Of a DNA stretch of 64,000 nucleotides, positions 45,369 to 53,824 are shown piece after piece (the first letter of the stretch is position 1; each line of letters opens with the position of its first letter). The notes below the pieces were generated by a model. That model was not told the DNA's origin and searched no databases. It worked only from the letters and a program-made list of their open reading frames with translations. Location of the stretch: assembly GCF_003351745.1 (NCBI RefSeq), contig NZ_CP031222.1:310001-374000 (forward strand). Reading direction: 5' to 3'. Source of the stretch: Aquirhabdus parva (GTDB lineage: Bacteria; Pseudomonadota; Gammaproteobacteria; Pseudomonadales; Moraxellaceae). Position numbers and translations under genes: made by a program.

Positions 45369-45496
45369 CGTATAAGATGTCCATGTAATGAGGGCTGAAT
45401 CATTATTTCCCCCTGATTCCTCCACTTTTGAGTTACATCTTGCTACAATCCGCCGCGATAAATAAGCGACTTGGCAGACATTTGATCATTCGACAC

Positions 45497-46072
45497 ATGC
45501 GATCTAAAGCGACGCGAACCAGCATTGGTTCAGTGGCGCTGCTTTGCTTGCTGTGGCATTTGATGTTGCCAACCTTTATCAACTTTGGTTTGATGCCTGC
45601 CATCTACGGGCTCTCTGAGCATTGCCGACCACTGTCTATCCAAATCTCCTCGACACCCACTACGCCTTCCGCAATGATGCACGACATGCACGACATGCAC
45701 GACATGCACGACATGCACGACATGCACGACATGCACGACATGTCCGGCATGGATATGTCTGGGATGTCGATGACAGCAATGCCTGAGTCGATTGTTAAGC
45801 CAGCGCCGATGATGGATAGCAGCATGCTGCATCATCATGATGCCCGCGTACATGAAGTCATGGAGCTTGCGGCAAAAATTATGAAAAGCTGTCCATTGTG
45901 TTCGCATGGACTGGATGGCGGATTATTACCAACACTGGCGATTGTGCTGGTGTTGCTCATGCTGTTCCTGACTTCACCGAAGTCGGTTGTTCAAAGTGTT
46001 TATCGTACTTTTCATTCAAAATCTGTTGTCTTCTTTAGACCTCAGCCTCACGCACCACCTGTTTATTCCTGA
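45497..46072 (+). CDS. DUF2946-like small protein with Met-His-Asp repeats, probably copper-related
   Basis: About 191 residues. An N-terminal hydrophobic segment (SVALLCLLWHLMLPTFINF) is followed by seven tandem Met-His-Asp tripeptides and more Met-rich sequence (MSGMDMSGMSM, HHHDARVHE). A CPLCSHG motif and a second helix (ALAIVLVLLML-like) come near the C-terminus. The CPxC and layout suggest DUF2946, a family often found beside copper-linked TonB receptors. Met/His clusters bind Cu(I)/Cu(II). A TTG at 45428 would add 23 residues; the ATG is chosen but has no good ribosome-binding site. It is followed by a TonB receptor gene. Confidence 0.65.
   Translation: MRSKATRTSIGSVALLCLLWHLMLPTFINFGLMPAIYGLSEHCRPLSIQISSTPTTPSAMMHDMHDMHDMHDMHDMHDMHDMSGMDMSGMSMTAMPESIVKPAPMMDSSMLHHHDARVHEVMELAAKIMKSCPLCSHGLDGGLLPTLAIVLVLLMLFLTSPKSVVQSVYRTFHSKSVVFFRPQPHAPPVYS
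45677..45739 (+). repeat. Seven perfect copies of a 9-bp repeat (ATGCACGAC)
   Basis: The unit ATGCACGAC, encoding Met-His-Asp, is repeated seven times without a mismatch at 45677-45739. Changes in copy number would keep the reading frame and only alter the number of putative metal-binding tripeptides. Perfect identity points to recent slippage expansion. Confidence 0.95.
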
Positions 46073-46113
46073 TCCATCAAAACGATCCCAAAAAGCTTGA
46101 ATGTGCCGCGTCA

Positions 46114-46144
46114 CGCTTTGCATTGATGATTGTCAGTGCAAGCG
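46114..46144. promoter_or_regulatory. Inverted repeat before the TonB receptor gene
   Basis: The two arms (46114-46126 and 46133-46144) share TTGCAnTGA with a 6-base loop, and extend outward to CGCTT / AAGCG with one bulged T. No T-run follows, so it is less likely a terminator than an operator or an RNA hairpin in the leader. It lies 52 bases before the receptor start. Confidence 0.35.
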
Positions 46145-46195
46145 TTCTACGCATTCAGCTTTTTATTCATCTAGTTTTTATCAGGAATAGAATCT

Positions 46196-48550
46196 ATGCG
46201 TCATTTGACTCAACAGGTTCGTTTTAAACGAACCGCTTTGGCCTTTGCTTGTGCTGCAACGTCATTGGCCGTGCATGCCGAAGCCACCCCAGAGGCAGAA
46301 ATGGCCACTATCGTCGTCAAGGGCAAGTCCCCTGTGGCTGACAAAACCAACCAGTTCCCTGCCACGACCGCCAGTATCACGGCGAAACAAGCCGCCGCAA
46401 CGATCAATGTGGTTAATACGGAAGATGCACTTAAATATTTGCCTGATGTCTTGGTGCGTAAACGCTATATCGGTGACACTAATGCACCGCTCGCAACGCG
46501 TACAACCGGGGTGAATGGCAGTGCGCGCAGTTTGATTTTTGCCGATGGCGTGTTGCTGTCTACATTGGTGAATAACAATAACGGCAATGGCTCACCGCAG
46601 TGGTTTATGGTTGCGCCTGAAGAGATTAGTCGGATTGACCTGATGTATGGTCCATATTCTGCCGCCTACGCGGGTAACTCTTATGGCGCGGTCGCTGAAA
46701 TCACCACGCGCATGCCTGATCACTTCGAAGCCAGTGCAACAATTCGTGGCACGTCGCAGCGTTACGCCCAGTATGGAACCAAAGATGAATATCCCGCGCA
46801 GCAGTACAGTGTCTTCTTAGGCGACCGCGTTGGAGATTTTTCTTGGGTATTTAGCGCCAATCATCTAGAAAGTGATAGTCAGCCAATCACCTTTGGCAGC
46901 ATTGCACAGTCAACGACTAAGGCTGGTGCTAACCTTCCAGTGATTAGTGGCGCGATTGCTGATCAAAACCGTACGGGCGGTGCAATACAGTATCTGGGTG
47001 CGGGCAATATCAATCATACCGTGCAGGATAACTTCAAGCTCAAGCTGGGCTATGATTTTAGCCCGACATTGAGCGCGAACTATATGATTGGCTATTGGCA
47101 AAATGATGCCAATGCAACAGCGCGTTCATATCTGACTGACAGTGCAGGAAATCCTTATTACGGCGCATCTACGGGGCAAGTCAATATGGGTGGATATGCC
47201 TACAGTGCCAGCGGAATTGCAGGCCAATTTGCCAGTAATTCAGTGGAACAGCAGCGTTTAATGCAGAGCTTGAGTGTGAAGAGCCATAATTCTGGACCTT
47301 TCAATTGGGAACTGGTGGCCAGTAATTTTAGATATCTTGAAGACCTTACGCGCACCTCAACGGGGATTTATCCTGCTGCACAGTATGGCGGTGCAGGGCG
47401 TATTGCCGATGCCAAAGGCACAGGTTGGACGACCTTGGATCTGAAGGGACGCTTGCAAGCGCCCACTGAGGCATTGGTTGCCCATGATTTTAGTTTTGGG
47501 GTGCATGGGGATTGGTATCAATTATCTAGCCCTACTTTTACCACCAATAATTGGTCAGCGGGTAACCCAACCAGTCTCTATAGCGATGCACGCGGTAAAA
47601 CACAAACGCGTGCGCTGTGGTTGCAGGATGTCTGGCAGTTGACGCCCGTCTTGAAGGCGACATTGGGTGGGCGCTATGAACAATGGCAGGCGAATGATGG
47701 CTTTAACTATGCGGTCACTAGTAATGGCAAAGGTTTTCCGATCAATCAGCCCAAGGTCGAAAAATCAGGATTCTCGCCCAAAGCCTCATTCGCATGGACT
47801 GCAAATGATTTATGGACTGTAACCGGTTCGATCGGCAAGGCTCTGCGTTTTCCAACAGTCGGCGAGCTTTATCAGAGTGTACAGACGGGGGCGACGTTCT
47901 CACAGCCAAACCCTTATCTAAAGCCTGAGAGCGTTCTATCGGATGAGCTGGCTTTTGAGCGTAAAACCACAGAGAGCAAGCTGCGTATCTCTTTGTTTGA
48001 AGAACGTGTATCCGATGCGCTCATTTCTCAAACATCAATGATTGCCGGTGTGACAAACCCCGTCTCCTTTACTCAGAATGTTGATAAAACCCGTCAGCGT
48101 GGTATCGAGCTATTTGCGCAACACGACAATGTTTTGGTTCAAGGATTGGAGTTGTCTGGTAACGTGACCTATGTCAATGCCAAGATACTGGCTAATGATA
48201 GCTACGTGCCGACGATTGCTGGCGCAACGTCCGTGGGCAAGCATACGCCTTATGTGCCTGACTGGCGGGCAACGTTGGTTGCGACGTATCGACCCAACCC
48301 CCTCTGGGCGTTTACTCTTGCGGGACGCTATAGCGGCAAGCAATATGCAACGGTGGATAATACCGATACTAATCCTGAAACCTATCAAGGTTTTCAGAGC
48401 TTCTTTGTGATGGATGCGCGGGTGAATTACAATTTTGCCAAGCATTGGAGTGCGGCTGTTGGGGTAGACAACCTGAATAATGAGCGTTACTTTTTATTCC
48501 ATCCATTTACAGAGCGCACGTTCTTTGGCGAGCTGAAATACACTTATTGA
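46196..48550 (+). CDS. TonB-dependent outer-membrane receptor
   Basis: 784 residues with a signal peptide (ending AVHA), a plug domain (about 30-190) and a 22-strand-type barrel ending in the aromatic FGELKYTY. Plug features are ATIVVKG near the TonB box position, NTEDALKYLPDVLVRKRYIGD and GPYSAAYAGNSYGAVAEITTRMP. Late barrel blocks are GSIGKALRFPTVGELYQ and NYNFAKHWSAAVGVDNLNNERYF. The ligand cannot be read from sequence; the Met/His-rich DUF2946-like gene upstream makes copper likely, though siderophore or other metal uptake is possible. No Fur box was found upstream. It ends at a palindrome shared with the convergent thiolase gene. Confidence 0.88.
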   Translation: MRHLTQQVRFKRTALAFACAATSLAVHAEATPEAEMATIVVKGKSPVADKTNQFPATTASITAKQAAATINVVNTEDALKYLPDVLVRKRYIGDTNAPLATRTTGVNGSARSLIFADGVLLSTLVNNNNGNGSPQWFMVAPEEISRIDLMYGPYSAAYAGNSYGAVAEITTRMPDHFEASATIRGTSQRYAQYGTKDEYPAQQYSVFLGDRVGDFSWVFSANHLESDSQPITFGSIAQSTTKAGANLPVISGAIADQNRTGGAIQYLGAGNINHTVQDNFKLKLGYDFSPTLSANYMIGYWQNDANATARSYLTDSAGNPYYGASTGQVNMGGYAYSASGIAGQFASNSVEQQRLMQSLSVKSHNSGPFNWELVASNFRYLEDLTRTSTGIYPAAQYGGAGRIADAKGTGWTTLDLKGRLQAPTEALVAHDFSFGVHGDWYQLSSPTFTTNNWSAGNPTSLYSDARGKTQTRALWLQDVWQLTPVLKATLGGRYEQWQANDGFNYAVTSNGKGFPINQPKVEKSGFSPKASFAWTANDLWTVTGSIGKALRFPTVGELYQSVQTGATFSQPNPYLKPESVLSDELAFERKTTESKLRISLFEERVSDALISQTSMIAGVTNPVSFTQNVDKTRQRGIELFAQHDNVLVQGLELSGNVTYVNAKILANDSYVPTIAGATSVGKHTPYVPDWRATLVATYRPNPLWAFTLAGRYSGKQYATVDNTDTNPETYQGFQSFFVMDARVNYNFAKHWSAAVGVDNLNNERYFLFHPFTERTFFGELKYTY

Positions 48551-48571
48551 TAGTGTAGAGCTGTTTAATTG

Positions 48572-48607
48572 ATGAAATAAGGGCTTGATATCAAGCCCTT
48601 ATTTCAT
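48572..48607. terminator. 36-bp perfect palindrome between convergent genes
   Basis: ATGAAATAAGGGCTTGA and its exact inverse TCAAGCCCTTATTTCAT flank a central TA. It sits between the TonB receptor and thiolase genes and would form a strong hairpin on either strand. T-runs are weak, so it is called a bidirectional terminator by position. Confidence 0.7.
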
Positions 48608-48642
48608 TTGAGTTTTGTAGCACATCTTACGTCAGAGTCAAA

Positions 48643-49941
48643 CTAGCCTTCTATAATTGCGGTGACGCCAAGGCCGCCGGCGGTGCACATGGAGATCAAT
48701 GTGCGTCCTGATTGACCCGTTTTGGCACGGTGTTCAGCAAGATTCTTTGCGGCCGTAGCAAGGATACGCGCACCTGTTGCGGCGAAAGGATGCCCCAATC
48801 CGACGGATCCACCTTTTACATTCAGTTTGCTTCGATCAATCGCGCCTAACGCGGCTTTTAAGCCCAGTGTATTTTTGCAGTATTCACTGCTCTCCCATGC
48901 GGCTAGAGTACACAGGACTTGGCCTGCGAAGGCCTCATGGATCTCATAAAAATCAAAATCCTGTAAGGTTAAACCATTACGCGCCAGTAAACGGGGTACT
49001 GCATGTGCGGGTGCCATGAGCAGACCTTCAGGATGGGGACCAAAGAAGTCTACTGCAGCACTTTCCGCATCGATCAACCAGGCTTGGGGCTCAAAGCCAT
49101 GAGCTTTGGCCCAGCTTTCAGAAGAGAGCAATACTGCTGCTGCACCATCAGTAAGGGGAGTCGAGTTGCCTGCCGTTAATGTACCTTGACCTGAGGTCTT
49201 ATCAAAAGCAGGTTTCAGTTTCGCCAGTTTTTCGGCGGAGGTATCTGCACGGAGATTGTTATCGCGATTGAGTCCTTGAAACGGCATGATCAAGTCATCG
49301 TAGAAGCCTTCTTGGTAAGCTTTTGCGCCATTCAGATGGCTGGCCAGTGCGAGTTCATCTTGTGCCTCACGCGTGATCTTCCAGCGTTTGACCATCAGTT
49401 CGCAATGCTCACCCATGGAAAGCCCTGTGCGGCGTTCGTTAATGTTGGGAATAGACGGTGCAAACATATCGGGGCGAATTTCGGTGATCACACCAAAGCG
49501 TTCTGATCGTGTCTTACTGCGATTAAATTTCAGTAGTAACTGACGCAATTTCTCATTCAATGCGACAGGGGCATCTGAGGATGAGTCAACACCCCCTGCA
49601 ATACCGACTTCAATTTGACCCAGCGCAATTTTATTGCCCACGCTGATCGTTGTTTGTAGCGATGTGGCACAGGCCTGTTGCACATCATAAGCGGGGGTAC
49701 TTGGGGATAGACCACTATCCAATGCTGCTTCCCGGCTGATGTTTGCATCTCGGGAGTGTTTGAGTACGGCACCAGCAGCAACTTCACCAAGGCGTTCACC
49801 TTCAAGCTTAAATTTATTGACCACACCTTTGAGTGCAGCGGTCAGCATTTCTGTATTGCTGGTGTTGACATAGTTGGTATTTTGCCGGGCAAAAGGAATG
49901 CGGGAACCACCAAGAATTGCAACGCGCTGTAGGGTTTTCAT
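48643..49941 (-). CDS. Acetyl-CoA C-acetyltransferase (thiolase), FadI-like
   Basis: A 432-residue thiolase with the nucleophilic cysteine C91 (QQACATSL), NSTPLTDGAAAVLL, the HEAFA loop (EIHEAFAGQVL), GHPFAATGAR with the catalytic histidine, and the second cysteine in SMCTAGGLG. It is longer than the usual 390 residues, like FadI and its relatives, which cleave 3-ketoacyl-CoA in beta-oxidation. AGGAGA precedes the ATG. It stands alone, divergent from a TetR gene, so it may be a specialised, inducible thiolase. Confidence 0.9.
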   Translation of the reverse strand: MKTLQRVAILGGSRIPFARQNTNYVNTSNTEMLTAALKGVVNKFKLEGERLGEVAAGAVLKHSRDANISREAALDSGLSPSTPAYDVQQACATSLQTTISVGNKIALGQIEVGIAGGVDSSSDAPVALNEKLRQLLLKFNRSKTRSERFGVITEIRPDMFAPSIPNINERRTGLSMGEHCELMVKRWKITREAQDELALASHLNGAKAYQEGFYDDLIMPFQGLNRDNNLRADTSAEKLAKLKPAFDKTSGQGTLTAGNSTPLTDGAAAVLLSSESWAKAHGFEPQAWLIDAESAAVDFFGPHPEGLLMAPAHAVPRLLARNGLTLQDFDFYEIHEAFAGQVLCTLAAWESSEYCKNTLGLKAALGAIDRSKLNVKGGSVGLGHPFAATGARILATAAKNLAEHRAKTGQSGRTLISMCTAGGLGVTAIIEG

Positions 49942-50035
49942 GGATTTCTCCTGTGACCAGAATAGATATTGTATAAATGAAATTGCTTTAAGTTACACTT
50001 TTAAATTACGATCATCATTTATTTTTATATATTAC

Positions 50036-50058
50036 GCTTGTCATGTATAATGTCAAGC
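50036..50058. promoter_or_regulatory. Candidate TetR operator overlapping a -10 box
   Basis: GCTTGTCAT and ATGTCAAGC are inverted copies (8 of 9 positions) around GTATA. The site contains TATAAT (50046-50051) in the direction of the TetR gene and lies 26 bases before its start, so binding would block that promoter and possibly the divergent thiolase gene. Confidence 0.5.
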
Positions 50059-50083
50059 ATACTCAAAAATAATGGTGAACAGG

Positions 50084-50662
50084 ATGAAAGTCAGTAAAGT
50101 TCAAGCAGAACAAAATCGTGAGCGCGTACTGGACGTTGCAGCAAAATTATTCCGTGAGCGTGGTTTTGATGGTATTGGTGTTGCCGAACTGATGAAAAAT
50201 GCGGGTTTGACCCATGGCGGGTTCTATGGTCAGTTTGACTCCAAAGAAGAGCTAATGGCCGAGGCCAGCGATCGTGCGTTTCAAGAGACCATTGGCAACT
50301 GGCATAAGATCGCAGCGTTTGCGGAGCAACGTGAGGCAGGGAGTGCACTGAAGGTGATAACGCGGGCTTATCTGTCAAAAAAACATTGTGCAGAACCGGG
50401 TGCGGGATGTGTCATGGCGACACTCGGTATCGACGCCTCGCGCCAAGGCACGACAATCCGTCATAAATTGACGCAAGGGTTCCGGTCGCTGGTTGATCTT
50501 TTCGCAGGTTTGGTTAGTCATGAATCAGAAGCGGTTAAACGCGAAAAATCTCTGGCCATTGTTGCCAGTTTGGTTGGTGCGATGGTCATCGCCCGTGCAG
50601 TGGATGATGAAGCCCTGTCAGAAGAGGTACTGCAAGCGGTATCTAAATCGATATTGTCTTAA
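50084..50662 (+). CDS. TetR-family transcriptional regulator
   Basis: About 192 residues with an N-terminal helix-turn-helix (RERVLDVAAKLFRERGFDGIGVAELMKNAGLTHGGFYGQFDSKEEL), typical of the AcrR/YxaF-like group, and a ligand domain containing GAGCVMATLGIDASRQ. An upstream ATG at 50072 is possible, but GGTGA at 50074-50078 favours 50084 and the family usually begins MKVS. It is divergent from the thiolase gene, which it probably represses; the effector may be an acyl-CoA or fatty acid. Confidence 0.88.
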   Translation: MKVSKVQAEQNRERVLDVAAKLFRERGFDGIGVAELMKNAGLTHGGFYGQFDSKEELMAEASDRAFQETIGNWHKIAAFAEQREAGSALKVITRAYLSKKHCAEPGAGCVMATLGIDASRQGTTIRHKLTQGFRSLVDLFAGLVSHESEAVKREKSLAIVASLVGAMVIARAVDDEALSEEVLQAVSKSILS

Positions 50663-50693
50663 AAAAGACAGTGGGGCAAGACGAAGTGCCTTT

Positions 50694-51074
50694 TTAAGAT
50701 GCTTTGACGTTGGCATGCCCATATGGACAATTACGGCACGAATTACCACAGCAATCTCCACGCTTGAGCAGATACCAGCGTGAGAGTACCCAGTTACCAT
50801 TTTCAATGGTGTAGTCCAAACCTTCGATCAGTGGTTGATCTTTTAGAGCCGTTGCTGCAGCAGGGGCAAATAGATGAACCTTGCGATCATCAATGGTCTG
50901 TTCGATCCGTGTTTTGATGATAGCTGTGAGGCAAGTCGGGCACAGGCAGTCGCTCACTTCCGTCTCTGGGTCTGGATAGCGCAGTATTTTAGGATAATCC
51001 ATACACCAGCACGGCTCATTATTCAGTGCTGAACAACCGAAGCTGGCTTGGCATCGCTGGCAGGTTTTATTCAT
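50694..51074 (-). CDS. Cysteine-rich CWC protein with C-terminal DUF5522-like domain
   Basis: 126 residues in two parts. Residues 1-50 form a cysteine-rich CWC domain (CQRCQASFGC...EPCWCMDYP) with a further CLCPTCL. The C-terminal part (about 75-120) reads GLDYTIENGNWVLSRWYLLKRGDCCGNSCRNCPYGH, the DUF5522 pattern. Twelve or more cysteines suggest zinc or iron-sulfur binding. The two domains are often separate genes; here they are one. The function of both is unknown. It is convergent with the TetR gene. Confidence 0.8.
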   Translation of the reverse strand: MNKTCQRCQASFGCSALNNEPCWCMDYPKILRYPDPETEVSDCLCPTCLTAIIKTRIEQTIDDRKVHLFAPAAATALKDQPLIEGLDYTIENGNWVLSRWYLLKRGDCCGNSCRNCPYGHANVKAS

Positions 51075-51159
51075 CAGGAACTGCTCAAAGAAAAGGGATA
51101 CAGTAAAAATCTAAAGCGAGTAGCGCATGATCAAACCAAATAGTCAGGTATATTGTAGC

Positions 51160-51939
51160 TTAAGTTGGTAATGTTTCTAAGTCACAAAACCAAAACCCTT
51201 TGGTTTCAACGGGGGAGATGCATTCGTATTGGTCAGAACTTGAATTGTCTAGATCATTATTTTGACTGCTAATCGGCATAGGTGTTGGCAGAGGTCGATA
51301 GATCACTTCACCACGTACGAATCCGATCGATTGTTTGAAGATAGGCCCAGCAAAACAAAAAGTATGGTATTCGCCATTCTCCCCGCAAGGATCAACATGT
51401 GGAGGCAAATCTTGAATAAATTGCGTGTCGATCTCACGTCCTGCCCAAGACTCGTTAAGGTACCCATCATTGATACAACAGGTGACGGTCTGGAAGCCTT
51501 GAGTCACAAACTCTTGGATAAGCTGTGTTGTATTGGATTGCCAGAGTGGAAACTCGGCAATTAAACCGACTTTGGCGAGTTGGCGTTCACGATATTCACG
51601 CAGGTCTTGCAGGAAAATATCACCAAAAATAACATGGGTCACGCCAATTGCTTTGGCATGATTTAGTGCGCTTGTCATTTGCTCTTCGTATTCTTGGTTG
51701 CTGCCTATGCTGACCCAGACTTTAATCAGGGGCAAACCTATGGCATCCGCTTGAGCATCCAGTAATTCCTCCCGTACACCGTGCATAGAGATACGCTTAA
51801 ACTCAGCATTGAGTGTTGTCAGTAAAGCGACGACTTCAAAATCTTGCCTAGCGCGGTGCAACGCCATGGCGGAATCTTTGCCGCCACTCCAGCACATCAG
51901 GGCTTTGGGTTTCTGAGAATGTATTTTTGTCGTGGTCAT
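51160..51939 (-). CDS. ATP-pyrophosphatase of the diphthine-ammonia ligase family
   Basis: About 259 residues. The adenine-nucleotide alpha hydrolase motif CWSGGKDSAMALHRA stands near the start, followed by ISMHGVREELLDAQADAIGLPL, THVIFGDIFLQDLREYRE and CGENGEYHTF, as in the Dph6-like family (PF01902). In archaea and eukaryotes relatives amidate diphthine on EF2; bacteria lack diphthamide, so the role here is unknown. A TTG at 51990 would add 17 residues; the ATG at 51939 is preferred by family length. It is divergent from murJ. Confidence 0.82.
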   Translation of the reverse strand: MTTTKIHSQKPKALMCWSGGKDSAMALHRARQDFEVVALLTTLNAEFKRISMHGVREELLDAQADAIGLPLIKVWVSIGSNQEYEEQMTSALNHAKAIGVTHVIFGDIFLQDLREYRERQLAKVGLIAEFPLWQSNTTQLIQEFVTQGFQTVTCCINDGYLNESWAGREIDTQFIQDLPPHVDPCGENGEYHTFCFAGPIFKQSIGFVRGEVIYRPLPTPMPISSQNNDLDNSSSDQYECISPVETKGFWFCDLETLPT

Positions 51940-52151
51940 AATTGGAGAGACTCTAAGGAGGTCATCATCATAATGGGCTACATGTTGCAAAGCTATGCAT
52001 CAACGATTAATGCCTGATCTATAGGTTTAAATCGTTGCGGTTATGTCACGAAAGTCTATTTTTTATAAAATCTTTGTGTGGATTAGTGCAATCCATTTGT
52101 CTAAATCCTCTACAATAGCGCTCTTTTTTGCTAGAAGTGTTGAGGCATAGC

Positions 52152-53699
52152 ATGGCGCGATCGTTGTGGCGTTCCACCTTTATTGTCAGTGCAATGACAA
52201 TGCTGTCGCGTATCTTGGGTTTAGTCCGCGATATGGTTTTGCTCAATGTCTTTGGTGCAGGCGGTGTGATGGATGCCTTTTTGGTGGCGTTCAAAATTCC
52301 CAATTTCCTGCGCAGACTTTTTGCAGAAGGGGCGTTTTCCCAAGCGTTTGTGCCCGTTTTATCTGAATATAAAACCACCAGAACACATGAAGAAGTCCAA
52401 ATTCTGATCAGTCGGGCATCGGGTTCGCTCATGCTCATCTTGGGTGTGCTAACCACCTTTGCTGTTGTCGCGTCTCCCTTAGTGATTTTTATTTTTGCCC
52501 CAGGCTTTCATGGTCAGGAAGTCAAATTTCAGTTAGCTGTTGAGCTACTGCGCCTGACATTTCCATATTTGTTACTCATTTCCATGACCGCTTTCGCGGG
52601 GAGTGTTTTGAACAGCTATGGCTCTTTTGCTACGGCTTCGTTTGCCCCCGTCTTGCTGAATGTGACGATGATTGCTGCCGCGTGGTGGCTTGCACCGCTG
52701 ATGAGCGTGCCTGTCATGGCATTGGGTTGGGGGGTGATGGCTGCAGGCTTTATCCAGCTTGCAATCCAGATTCCGGAACTCTGGAAGAAAAAACTGCTGA
52801 TTCCACCCAAAGTTGACTTTAAACACGAAGGCGTCGTGCGGATTTTGAAGCTGATGCTACCGGCCCTCTTTGGTGTGTCTGTGGTGCAGATCAATTTATT
52901 GCTAGACACGGTGTTGGCATCTTTTATGAAAGAAGGCTCCGTGTCGTGGCTCTATACCGCAGAGCGGATGACAGAATTGCCATTGGGTTTGATTGGTATT
53001 GCGATTGCGACTGTTATTTTGCCCTCACTTTCTGCGATTCATGCCGAAAAAGATCATGATCGCTTCAAACGTATGCTGGATTGGGCCACTCAAGTCATTG
53101 CACTGGTCGGGATACCTGCCAGTCTTGCCATGATTCTACTCGCAGAACCTATGATTCAAGCCTTATTTCAGCATGGTCGCTTTGGACAGGCTGATGTCGA
53201 TATGACCGTCTGGGCACTGCGGGGTCTGTCTGGTGGTATTTTGGCGTTTATGCTGATCAAAATTTTTGCACCGGGCTTTTATGCCCGCCAAGATACCAAG
53301 ACGCCAGTCAAGATTGGTTTGATTGCGGTGGTTGCCAATATGGTGTTTAACCTCATTTTGGTCGGCATTTTCCATTTGTTGCAATGGCCGTTGCATGCGG
53401 CGCTGTCCCTCGCGAGCACAGCATCGGCTTTCTTAAACGCAGGGTTGCTCTATCGTGCATTGGCACGAGATGGCGTCTATCGTATTGAGTCGCATTGGAA
53501 AGTGATTGGTTTCCGTTATCTCTGCGGGAATGTCTTGATGGCGGTTGTTTTGGTTGGTGGCTTGCAGTTCTATCAGCATGATGCCCCGCAGTTACAGCGC
53601 ATTGCCGAATTGGCGTCATTATGTTTGTTGGGCGCAACCGCTTACGGCGTCGGTTTGTTACTGACTGGATTTAGACCGAGTCAGATTCGGCACCATTGA
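52152..53699 (+). CDS. murJ: Lipid II flippase MurJ
   Basis: MurJ moves lipid II across the inner membrane for peptidoglycan synthesis. The 515-residue protein with about 14 helices shows the conserved N-terminus (LWRSTFIVSAMTMLSRILGLVRDMVL) and DAFLVAFKIPNFLRRLFAEGAFSQAFVPVLSEY. A TTG at 52128 gives a longer frame, but GAGG at 52142-52145 fits the ATG at 52152. It is first in the order murJ-ribF-ileS-lspA-fkpB. Confidence 0.95.
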   Translation: MARSLWRSTFIVSAMTMLSRILGLVRDMVLLNVFGAGGVMDAFLVAFKIPNFLRRLFAEGAFSQAFVPVLSEYKTTRTHEEVQILISRASGSLMLILGVLTTFAVVASPLVIFIFAPGFHGQEVKFQLAVELLRLTFPYLLLISMTAFAGSVLNSYGSFATASFAPVLLNVTMIAAAWWLAPLMSVPVMALGWGVMAAGFIQLAIQIPELWKKKLLIPPKVDFKHEGVVRILKLMLPALFGVSVVQINLLLDTVLASFMKEGSVSWLYTAERMTELPLGLIGIAIATVILPSLSAIHAEKDHDRFKRMLDWATQVIALVGIPASLAMILLAEPMIQALFQHGRFGQADVDMTVWALRGLSGGILAFMLIKIFAPGFYARQDTKTPVKIGLIAVVANMVFNLILVGIFHLLQWPLHAALSLASTASAFLNAGLLYRALARDGVYRIESHWKVIGFRYLCGNVLMAVVLVGGLQFYQHDAPQLQRIAELASLCLLGATAYGVGLLLTGFRPSQIRHH

Positions 53700-53824
53700 T
53701 TAAAGATGAATTGATTCATGTGTTTTAGGCAGTGTGTACTTAGGCGTGCAAGGTTGGGTAGCAGACGACAGCGCACAAATCTGGCACACTATACATATTC
53801 TTTATTGCTGATTATTTATCGCGC

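Noticed and set aside
45604-45907. Minus-strand frames across the 9-bp repeat array
   Set aside because: They are mirror products of the repeat (Val-Val-His and Ser-Cys-Met units) without start signals.
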